NCBI RefSeq assembly: GCF_030867145.1
Contig: NC_134434.1
Span: forward strand, 2,604,001-2,668,000
Source of the DNA: Opisthocomus hoazin
Lineage: Eukaryota; Chordata; Aves; Opisthocomiformes; Opisthocomidae
DNA length: 64,000 nucleotides
Reading direction: 5' to 3'
A program made the translations under genes and the position numbers. The notes beneath the pieces are model-generated. The model was not told the DNA's origin. It did no database searches and worked only from the letters and a program-made list of their open reading frames with translations. Positions 1-12,000 of the stretch are shown piece by piece. Position 1 is the first letter of the stretch. Every line of letters begins with the position of its first letter.

Positions 1-61
1 GAAAGCAGTCTTTGTTAGGCATGGATTGAGTAGCCCTTTTCTGGGCCCCTCAGTGTCTTAC

Positions 62-3000
62 CTAAGCAGAGAAGCTCCTCATCCAGCAAGGAGAGGGAGT
101 TGGCCGTGCTGCTCTGCTGAGCGGGTGCGGCTTCCACGTGGCTAGAGGAACTGCTCCGCGACTGTGTGAATGTCTGGGGAGGCGGTGGGAGAATGGGGAT
201 TTCTGTCGGGGCCGGGGCTCCTGCAGGGGCTGGCGTCAGGCTGGGGGGTGGCAGTGGAGGTGGCGGGGTGCTGGTGATGTCCGGTCCAGCAAGGTCAATG
301 AGGGTGTTGAGATTACTTGTGGAGTTACTCCCTGCAGCAGATAGGACAAGAGCACTACTAGGAAAGAAGGCAAAAGGCTCAAAGCAAACCCCACGTACAC
401 AAGAAATTATCTGAGAGATGGTTTAGGTAACACAGATTCTCATTTAATCATGGCTTACGGCTCTCTGTAACAGAGAAAGCCCACGTGCTTTGCACCTAAC
501 CATTTGCTGCCAACAAGCTACTTACATCAACCTAGATACTTAGGACATTTCTATCTGAGAAGCAACATCTGCTCCAACCCCTGCTCTTTCCCCAGTGCTT
601 CTTGTAGCATAACTCGTAGTCTTTTCAAAATCTTTTGAGCTCAGATGAGGCTTGGGAGATCCCACAGAATTACAATAAACAGAGGCTAGAAAGCTGAAGA
701 AAATACATACTGTCTAGAATTCCCTTCATATTTAGGACAGTCGTGTCTCAATAAGATGCTGCCAGGCAGCATTACGCATTCCTCTACTGCTCTCCATGCA
801 GCAATGTGTGAGGGACTCCCAATCGGAAATTCTGCCACACGCACGTCCAGAGCTCTCAACGGTGAAACTGAAGTGTAAAGTGGGCAACTGGCCTAAATTC
901 ACAAATGGAATTGCTGGCAAAGCCAGGACTCCTGGCCTGGCTCCCACTCTACTATCCTTTCGATAAAATTGTCCTCTTCTTACACGTCACCATTAAGAAA
1001 CAGGACAAATGTGGAGAGGAAAATGTATGAGAACTTGCAGCCACACAAACTGTTCAGATGCAGGTTTGCTACTGATGTTATCAAAAATGTCAATAATATG
1101 GAACAAGCAATGGGAAATACAAAGCTGCAGCACTGTTGCTCATGTCCAGAATTGTTTATCCACTGCTTAGGAACTGTCCTGTCCCCCTCTGATTCACAAA
1201 CTGTTGGCCACAAGAACCATCAACAGCCTACTTCACCACAATTAATAGGAAACCCCATCCAGAAGACTTAGTATTGCAGGACTCAAAATTAAACAGTTGG
1301 CTTGCCAGGAACTCACCTTCCACTACAGACATCACAGGGAGATCCACTTCACCATTGATCACTTGCCCCTCTATTACTTTTTTATAGGAATTTATCACAC
1401 GGGATAAATTGTCACTGGCCTGCAGAATATCCCCTGCAGGCAAGAGAGACAAAAAACAATCTCCAAGACTTTGGTAACTCTGCTCCCACTAATGCTGAGA
1501 GTACTCAGTCATCAACTAAATAATCAGCAAGAAACCACATAATTATTTGGGTATGAGCTACATTACTCTCTGTCATTCTTCTCCAAGCAATACCCTGACC
1601 TTTCTAGGTCCACGTACATTACAGAAACAATGAAAAAATGAGTCCGAGGCTTTGTTCCTCACAGCAGCTCCCTTCCCAGGAACAGCTGTCCCCCATTATT
1701 GCCCCCAGCCTCCCTAACCACCAGCTTCACTGTCAAATCCTTGCCTGAATTTAAATGATAAGCATAGAGGCAAGGATCTTGTCTTTTATCTGCTTGCTCA
1801 AAGCGAATTGTGTTCAAAGTGAAGAGGCACCTTTACAGCAGCCATTCCCTTGCTGAACCCTTGCACAGTCACAGGTCACAAAACCAATTAAAAAAGGAGA
1901 AGTGTAGCTTCGTTTACCCAAACTGCTGTCATTATCCTCTGTCTCACTGGCCAGCTTGAATAACGTCCGTCTTTTGGTTTCACACCTCTCATAGAGCTCC
2001 TAGGAAGACAGATTAGGACACAGGGTTTCACCAGCCAGGAGCTGCTGTCAGCAACACCAGCCAGCACAGAATGACTCCCAGGCACGCACTGGAAAGCCCA
2101 GAATAGAAAAACCAGTCTCCCTGTGCTGAACATGCCAGCGTGGCTGGACAACCAAGATCCCCTGCCCTACTAGCAGAGCTGTGAAGCATTACGTTAGCCA
2201 GGGAGTCTAAGCACAGTCTGCATTTTCAACACAACATCTCTCAGTCCTCCCTCACATCAGGACTTATGACCAACTCTAGCCCAAAAGAGATGTTCATTCC
2301 TTGCATTACAGCAGTCCGTAAAAGCCTGAGGAAGAGCATAACTGTGCTTCGCTCGTGCTGCAACCTCTACTCAGAGAGTCTGCAACAACAGAGAAGAACA
2401 GTGGCAAGAAGGAAATGTTCTTAAAGTTCTTGCCATCGTTTCAGGAGATTGCTGTTAAACACAAGCAGGTTTAACCTTTTTTCTTAGATAAGGTGTAACT
2501 CCCCAAGGCCGTCAGCCTATCCAACCACCCCTGTGTTCTGTTTTGATTTTTACCTTCTTGATGTTCTTCCAGCCTTTTAACACTAGCTAAAACTCTTCCT
2601 TTGAAGGGGAGGATGTATTTTCTGCCCCACTCAGCCGTTAGTTTATCCATCCACAGTGCAGTGAGGGACAGTTGCTATCTGCAATCAGTGTGTCCTAATA
2701 GGAGCAAAAATTACAAATTCTTGATTCTGCCACACTGCATTGTTGGAGGAGTTGTACCTCACTTCAGGCATGTGCAAAACCGAGTCCTTTGGTGAAAGGT
2801 GTTAAAACACAGTGATTTGCTTTCCTGCTGTTTCCAACGACTGCTCTTGTTTCGTGCTGTTGCTCTCCATTTTACTACACTGTTTGCAATTCTCTGCAAA
2901 ACTGAAGTCTGTGAGAAGAAAGGACTGACTGCAGGATTTCTGGGAAGAAGGAGCAGCTCAGACCCACCTTCATGAGCTCCCTATCAGCCTCTGAGGAGTC

Positions 3001-6000
3001 CTCTTTGCTGTAGTGAACCAGCATCTCATTTAGCAGCTTCACGTTGTTATTTACTTCCTCCAGTGTGTGCATGCGTTTTGTCACTTTTTGAATGCGAGCC
3101 TCATCCTTCAGGGTGCAAAGCAGATACAAAAAATGAGTTTCCCTGTAAAGGTTCACAGTATCACAATAGCAGGTATTATCTGTAAATCATGCCAAGTATT
3201 GTCTATTTAAGGTTAAGATAGAAAAAAACCCCACAACTCTCCAGTCATGTGAAGCTTTGCTTATTGTACTATCTTTTCACCATCATTCTGAAATGACAGA
3301 AAACCCTGCATTTCCAAAAAGTCTTATTAAATTGACTTTAGTGTGTAATTACAACAGAAAAAATAGAAAAGTTCCCAAAAGTTTCTCTCTGACCTTTCCA
3401 GAAGATTTTTTTTTTTGTCACTTGATGCCATTTTACAAAAAAGATGTGTTTGAAGCAAAACATTTTCTAGCAACAACAGGCACTCTCTGGTAGAAAATGT
3501 CCACCCATCTCCAATTTGAGATTCCAACTAAAGATGTAGGACAGTCTGCCCTATAGGAGAAGCTTGAATGGAAACACTGCAGTCACCTATACATCCTCTT
3601 CAGTCTAGAAGCTATCCTTTTTTTTTTTTTTTTTTTTTAAATTTTTGCCAGAAAGAGTGAGTCATTTCCTGGACTCCAGGGTTTCTGCTGACTGCCATGG
3701 GTGGATGCATCACAGCTCCACAAACAGAAAGGTGTTTCCATGAAGTCTGCTTGTGAGAAGACCCAGTCCAATGACTCAGTCCTCAGTATCCAGGGGTGGT
3801 ACCGCAATGCTCCCACCAAACCCTGACGTGAAATACCATCTTGAGTGACGAGAAGATAGTTAATTACAACCAGAGGCATTCAATCCTTGCCCCTTCTTGC
3901 CCTGTCCTCCAACAGAGATGCCAACTGTAGACATTTTTGTGATGCAAGCATCTCACAGTTGCGAGCTAGAGTCAAAATTAAAACACATTCATATCACACA
4001 GAGCCCTACTAAGTCATCGGATGGCACCCCCTTTACACCGTAACCATGGTGACTAGATGCAAGTTAACGCTGTTAGAGGTTTTAAAAAATAATAGAAGGC
4101 TGGGTGTTGGTGACAGTCAGTCTCATTCTCTCCCCACAACTTAGCTAAGGAAGGCACTAACACAGTGCTCCTAGAGCCTGAAAAACCCAGGTTCTGCCAC
4201 TCACATGACCCTAAAGCTCTCTACCATTCTGAAGACAAATTGCTTAAAACCTGGAAAGCAGACTGCTGACTGTGTCTGATCCTACAGGAATTTCTTACCT
4301 CTTTTACCATGGATTTTATAAGCTTGTTGGCCTCTTGTAAATCATCTGGGTTTTTGCTTTTCAGCAGTTTGGCTAGGAGCTGTAAGACGAGCAGAGGATA
4401 TGTGGGATACAAATAAAGACCCTTTGGCAAAGGGAAGTAGTGAAAGGAACCTAACTGAACAATTCAGACAAAAAGAGATGCAAGCCACTATTACAAAACT
4501 TACACTGCTTTCATAATTACACTGACTTCAGCAGGAGCCATTTACGATTTATTATTTTATGTGAGTTACTGCAATCTTGCTTTACACAGGACATACACGG
4601 TGAAATCTCAGAGACTTCTGACACTAGATAATTATTCCTCCCATATATAATTTTTGGGCCTGCATGTGAAACGTTCTCTGCCTTCTAGTACTACAGCAGG
4701 ACGGCACTTTAGCCAGGAATAACCTCACAATGGTAACACAGACAAGGCCTTAACTGGAACTTCAGGATAGGCAGGGGGATAAAGCAATGAGTTCTGTGAA
4801 AGTACACACCACCACCCCAAAAATAAGAGCCCAATTAGTATACTTTACTTGCTTATTCTAAATGTGCATTGAGTAATCACTTTTCATTAGTGATTATGAT
4901 ACAAATCTTCACTGTACCTTGGATTTCTCCTCATCATCAAACACAGGGTTTTTGGGACGAGGCGGTGGAGAAGGAATCAGGGTTCTGTCTGCAGGAATCA
5001 CAGGATCAAACATAACGATCCCTGAAAGCAGAAAGGGAACCCACATGGGTCTGCACATGCTGTCACACCAGGCAGTGCACCCAGTTATCTACAGGCCACT
5101 ATCAAAGCGAACACGCAGCCAACCTGTCTGCTGATACTAGCACACTGTTCTCATGAACAATATAGGATCAAAATCACTGGGCAGGCTAGCTGGAAAAATA
5201 AAGTGTTCTTTGATAAAGGCCAAAACCCCAGTAACTGTGTTGCCATGCCCATACTGCTCCTCTAATCGCTCAGTAAAATCAACAGCTCTCCACTGTTTCT
5301 CTTCCCCCCTTCCACATTAGCTGTTGAACCACTAAGTGAAGTCCCAGTCAACCCAGCTTCGTGCAAGCTCAAGGGCATGACATTTGTTAGTATGAATGTG
5401 CTCAGCAGGAAAGCAGACAGCAATGCAAAACAGGGTGACAAGCAGACTCCTAACCACGAGTGGGAAAGAGCCAAGCTTCCTGCTTGTTCCATTGTCAAAC
5501 CCCTAGAAATGTGCTCTACCTCCAGAGCTTGCTTTGAACCGATTTTTCTTGTGGAACCTGCATGCTTCTCAGATGAGCTCTTTTCACTGTGCCTACACAA
5601 GACATTTCTATCAGTTGAACTAAAGGTATAATTGTAAAGTAATCTAGCTAAAAGAACACAAAAGGCTACACAGAGGCTCTTATTTCACTTTAGACTTGTT
5701 CAAACTAACCAGTTCCAGAAAAACTCAAAAAAGGCCCTGCAAACGAAAACAGAAGTATTTGCAAGGTGTTTAACTAATCTAGTTAAAACAAGCCAACCCA
5801 GCCCAAGGCATTTAGATATAATGAGAAGCTTTTCAGGGAATTTATCCCTTGTTCTACCACCTCACAGGGCTTGTCCTGACGCCGTGTAATTAGAAGCTGT
5901 ATATTTTGTGACATTCTCGCTTAAAGCACAGGCTGGAGGGAATGCATGAATGCATTGCTTCCTACCTTGTCGCTTCAGCATGTAGTAGGCATCCTTGATT

Positions 6001-9000
6001 TTGGATTCTTCTGGCAACGCCACTGTCCAGCTATACAGCAATTCAACGACTTTGGTCTTCACCTTCTCTGAGACTCGGTCTCCCAGGTACTAAGAGTGGG
6101 AAAAAGATGTAAATTCTCCACATTCTTAATTTCTTTTTAAAAACAAAGCCCAAACCCCGAGAATGGGAGTTCAGTGATATACACTAAAAAGTGTATAATC
6201 CAAGTTCCAACATAATCTAAGACACATCTTATTAAGACGAAAAAATGCTCCTTCAATATATTCGAAATAACAGTGAAGAGAAGCTTTGTGATTATCTTCA
6301 GCAGAAGAAAAAGCAGCTATTCTGTTGGTTTCAGGGTTTTGCTATTTAAAAATCACAGCAATACAGATAACCACCCCCTCCCCTGTCTTACGGGAAAGAA
6401 TCTGGGAATAATTTGCTGCATCAATCATGCCATGGGGCGCCTCTGTCTATTTTTTGCCAAGTTAAACTGATCATGAACGTTGAAGGACTTAGCCAGGCAC
6501 TCTTTACACAGCAAGTCGGCAGCAGAGTGAGGATTAGAACTCTATGGTGTGTTGCCAAGTCTCTTGTTTTAACCTCTGCATCACACCTCTCCTCCACTGA
6601 TGCTGGGGTTTTGTATGTTGTTTTGAAAAATACAGACCAAGCTTTAGAACAGTACAGAGACTATATACTGATACTGAATACAGGCTAACAAATGCAACAG
6701 CCAGACAGAGCACGACAAACATTTTGGGTGTTGCCTGCAGCTTACACAGGCCAAACAAAAAGTAAATACAGCCATAAGGCTCAGGGACTAACCTTTGGAG
6801 ACACAACTTTTATTAACTCGTTTAAAAAGCGAAACTTCCCTACTTCATTATGAAATCTTCTCCCACAATTCTTCATACAAGCTTCCAGCACCTGCATCCA
6901 AGTAACAAAAACAGGGGCTGAAATAAACACCAGAACTCTTCAGTAACAGCACAGCTGTGTTCTGCTTACAGGGGGACTGAAGGACCCCTGTCAGCGAGGC
7001 AGGCGTTCCTGCTCTGCCACACAGCCAGGAATCTCCCATCTTTAGGGGCGATGCATCCGGCCAGGCTGGCCTCCGCCCCTCCGCTAGGTATACCTGGGTC
7101 AGTTATCTCACCATCAGGTGTCATAACAATGAACACAAATCTTACCTGAAGATAACCAATGAAAGCAGCTGAGACTAAACCATAATTATTTTGGAGTGCT
7201 CTATTGCTAATGAGCAATCTGGACACTTCAGTTACGTACCTGTGCTCCCTCTCGCTGCCCACCCCTTCCCCGCAGAGGGGAATCAGGGCATTCAGCCCCA
7301 GAACTAGCCCCAGCTAACCCCACACTGTGCCCCCTTATACTCCACACAGATGATATCAGATGATATATAACTGGATTTAAGAGGAAGGGCAAGGACTACC
7401 TACTGTCAAGGCTTGGACTGCCTCCCATTCCTGTGGCGACTGGATTTTATGAGCCAGGAGTCTCACAGCTATCTGTGGTCTGAAACAAAGCAGATTCCCA
7501 TTACAAACAAAGCAGGCAAACACACTGAAGGATTTTCAGACTTTCACAAATTCTACTGTTCAAACGAGATGCCTTTGACATAATTAAAAGAAAATGCCAT
7601 TTAGTACTTTTCATCTTCCCATCAGCATAGAAAGGGTAACATGAAACTTTCAGGGCATCTTCACAAGCCTGGGTGCTTGCACATATCAAAGGAAGTGAGG
7701 GCTGGTAGTCTGAGCCAGCAATTCCAGATTCTTCCTTGGGAGGGGCCAAACAACTCCCAGCACAGTCCCCAGCCCAGAAAATCACTTCATTTCTCTTGCA
7801 TTAGTTTCCTTTTTCCAGAAGAAAACACTTCTTCCTTAGCTCACAAGAATGCTGTGACCCAGGAGGTTTCCTCAGTTAGGCCTTGTAAAGATTTTTAAAG
7901 ATGTGAAGCACCACCAGGCACTAAGGGTTGTAACTCCATTTTACAGACTGGCAAACAGAATAACTTTGACTAGATGAGAAGCCTGCAGCTGCAGAAGCTG
8001 ACATTAGTGGCAGATTCTGAATTCCCATTTTCCTAGTGCTCAGTCTGTGTATAAGCCATGCTGCCTTTCACAGAAGAGAAACCACACTTCACAGCACCGT
8101 GCTTCTTTTGTAGCCAGATCTTCCTTGCAATATCAATATATATAAAAGAAAACATGAAAGTTTGATGATCAAATGACATATTTTAAGTTGTGAATGTTAA
8201 TTCATTATGTCTAGAGCAGTTTGGGACACTCACCCTTCAAGTTCTTTGTTGATCTGGTCACAGAATCCGATGATGTATTCCCAGTCTTCTTGCCTATTAG
8301 ATGGGTTAGTGGCTTTATCTTTGGCAAGGGAAAGAGACCATATTACCAATCACGCCAAAGGAACAGTATAAAAGGTAAGAAACAATATAAAAGGTTATGT
8401 ATTTCCCAGAGAAAAAGCATTTGGCATCCACTGCCAACTACTGAAAAGGAGAAAGAAGTTCACACATGGTATGTCTGTTCAGGGAAAAGGGTGTGTCCAA
8501 GTTGCAACATCCAAATATCCAGCAAAAATCACTGCTTTCCAAAAAAACAGGTGCCAAATCTCAATCACTTAGAAATGTACTGTTTCCATACTCTAAATGA
8601 GAGTACAAGATAAAATATTTGAGCTCACACAGTTTCCCTCTGCCTGAAATTCTATCGCTTTCTATTTGGCTAGAACATTAAACTCCTTAAAGGCTAAACC
8701 CTCACACTTTCTACACAGGAAATTATTTCTGTATTCCCTGGGAGTTTTGCAGAAGTAAAAGCTGGAATGTCAGATGTTTAATATAAGTCATTTAGCATTA
8801 ATACTTGTTTTTAGAGCGCCAGCTGATTTGTTAGATGCCTTAGCATTTCTCCTGGGAATTATGAACCGAAATGCATTATTATACATTAAGTTGTTCTTGC
8901 AAGTAATAAGCACCACAGCCTGTACCTGATCAGGAATTCAAACCCTATACGCTCAGACTGAGAGACCAGTGCTCTACTGACGGAGCTATTTCAGGCTCCT

Positions 9001-12000
9001 GAAGGATCCTCCCTCGGGTACCAGGGCCTCGCTTATTGTACTGATTGCAGAATACTGAGGCTATCAGCATCTTTTTTTTGTTACGAATGCATCTTCTCCA
9101 TGTATTCTGCTTAACTCTGCCAGAGCACTGAATTTACAGTAGAAAAGATTGCTGTTTTAACCTAATTTTCCAGCCAAGATGACAGGACATGATGATTTTT
9201 CTTTCTTGTAAAGGAAGAAACAATGCACTGTAGCTATATATCTAAGGGCTGACATTTAAGAAGACTTGCTCAAAATTTTAATACAATGGAAAGAGACACA
9301 GAAAATAAAATGTTGCTTAGCTGGATAGTATAGAGCAGGGGATGAAGGACAGGAAAAAAACCAGCACACATCCCTGTACTTGAATCATAGAGTGAAGCAT
9401 AATGAAATAAACACATGCTACATTAGAGTGTCATTTTTCATCATCATTAAAACATACTTTTACCTTTCCACAAGCAGACAAAAACAGCTGTCAAACATCT
9501 ACTCTGAAACCTTACTTTCACAGTGCACCTTAGTCCTCCTACTGTGGCAGTCCTACAAGGTTTGCTCATATTTTCCTCCTCACAGACGGATAGTTGTAAA
9601 GCAATTTTGTAAACTGTTCCATGGATCGCATCTGTAAAATATTCTGCAGAGGTGAAACTCTGTGCCTGCTGCCGACTTTCATGAGACCTTAGATAAGCAA
9701 AAGGCAGCAGCCAGGGAGGACTAACTGTAGCATCACATCTTCTTGTACTAGCTAAGCTACCAAGCTATTTTTTGAACACAAAAGATTCAAGGCTTAGTTT
9801 AAAATCCAGCTGCTGCAGAGCCAAGTGACTGTTCAAAACATATGTGGCACTTAAACCTCACTACCACACTCACAACTGCTGAACACCCTGGAAGCATCAT
9901 AAAACCATGGACTTACAACAACCTAAAGTCTTTTCATGCAAGTCAAATGGCATCGTGCATGGTTTGGTGCTCCAAAGCACCTCTGCTGCTCTGCAGGCCT
10001 AGATGAAAGAAATACAGTTCTTGGCTGGAGTTAACGGAATTTAGTTAATAAATACAGGAAGAGCACAAACAAATGAACTCTTTGTGGGTTGCACATCCTG
10101 AAATTAGGAAAAAGATGTGGTACAAACAGGAAAATGTAACCAACATTTCCATGTTAATTTTAAAGCTCTTCTGAAGATCTCCAAATATTTCTTGGAATGA
10201 CACTGGATTATTTCGCACTCTCAGCTTGCGTTCAGACTCATCTCAGTTTTCGCACCAGAATCTGTCACATAAAGATCACAAAGTCTCAGAAGGAGAGAGA
10301 TTACTGAAGCGAAGTTACGTCCCACACGAAGAAACTCCCTCTTTCCAACATTCATAAAATCTCCATGTGAAACCTTAGTCCATAGCAGTCAGTAAGCGTG
10401 ATCAGAAGTCCTGCCCTGGCTCTGGAGTTTGATGTGTTCACGTGTCACAACACAACGGCGTGCATGGACTCTTGTTACCAATGTCAGTACAGCCACAGGA
10501 ACACAGCATCACAGGGGAGCAAAATCACCTTGCGTAACCTTCTCAGGACATCCCTACACGAAGCTGCACCACGTCTATCACGGCATAACGTGAAATCCTC
10601 TATTTTTTACGCAGAATGCTTAAAATGTGGGCAGTCTGCACTGCCTTATAGATGTGCTTCAACCCTTCTATGAAAGGATTCACTCCAGGAAGGAGAGTTT
10701 GGTACTTTGGAATATCAAATCCTCAGCTTCTCTGTTGAAACTGCCAACAAAAGCCCATTTGGTACTAGTTATAAAGCGTGCTGTCAGAGATACTCATCCA
10801 TCAGGTCCCATCCTGAAAATCCCATTTCACAGTGTCAGCCAAGTGAATCTGAATTAGCAACCTGGGAACACAAGTCTCAGCACTGTCCCAGTCCTGCCAC
10901 CACGTCTGCCTTAGCTTTCAGACACCGCTGTGCTTAGGACATACAGCGTGACTTCATAGCTGACCTAAGCATCAGAGCCCTTCAGCCCTCGTTTGCTCTG
11001 CTGAACCCCAAAATGCTAACGAGTCAACATCCAGATGCATCATTAGATATGAAACAAAAGGTGGTAATTTTCTCTATGGAGAAATGACACTGGAATGCAG
11101 AGAACCACAGACCAATAACTGACTGGTAATGAATGCTCAGATTTTCCAGGGTTTACTTCTCTACCGAAACAAGACAAAAGCTGTGCCAACAAAGGGTTTC
11201 CCCAGGTCAGGCTTAGCACAAGCATACCGAGTCTAACAGTCGGATTCTGTTTGTATCCCGGGGAGGAGAAGGAGAATGCTGACCCATAACAACACAAGGA
11301 AAAAAGACATTAAGACAATGATAATATTTTATCCATCTGCACCTATTACATAGCAGGACATTGCCTAAGCGTGACAAGAGTGTGACACAATAAGCTTCCT
11401 TTTGGATGCAGCAGAAAAGGCAGCGCTAAAGTCTAAGGATCCAGCTGTGTTTGTACAACTGACATTATTTTCTAACCTCCTCTTCCATTTCAGCTAAGTG
11501 CAGAAGCAGAGCCAGCCAGCAGGGAGAGGACAGAAAGGATCACCTTCTCTCATCCCAGCTGCCTGAAACGAGGCAGGAGACACGAAGATGCTAGATCATC
11601 GCTGGCTGAAGTGCAGATCTTGCTGCAGTATTAGGACACAAGGATGATGTTACTTCATGGGTCTATGACTCCACCTGATGACAGAGACAGGGCAGCGTGG
11701 AAGGCTGCGTACCACCAGTACAGAAACAAAAATCACTGGCAATAAGAGATTTTCCATCTTCCCCTGAGTGGGAAGCTGGCTGTGCTGCTGAGCGGTTCTG
11801 GCCTTTCCCTTTTGTAAGGGCACCGGGGGTGCACACCCTCAAGGTTAGCATTAGACACGGCACAGCTTTGTGATGGTTACGAGAAAAAAAAAAAACCTCA
11901 GGAGGGCTGGGAAAAGCACTCAGATGCACCAGGCTTTGCACTCTGCCTTCCTGGTCTGTGTGACTCCTCTGGTAATTTACGTACAGTAAATGCTCTGTGC

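Larger units (their letters stand above)
332..8233 (-). other. GGA3: GGA3 introns 2-10
   Basis: Introns at 332-1316, 1434-1917, 2000-2967, 3106-4298, 4380-4917, 5022-5965, 6090-6792, 6892-7403 and 7480-8233, all short and GT-AG. They hold three MIR/CORE-SINE-like relics (listed separately) and a plus-strand T run of about 19 near 3621-3638. I see no other gene in them; open frames here are short and have no recognisable product. Confidence 0.85.

Noticed and set aside
4168-4225. Short MIR-like block (CCCAGGTTCTGCCACTCACATG)
   Set aside because: It resembles part of a MIR core, but fewer than 60 bp align by eye, too little to call.
8221-8613. 130-codon plus-strand frame
   Set aside because: Its beginning is the antisense of GGA3 exon 2 and the rest is intron; no recognisable protein.
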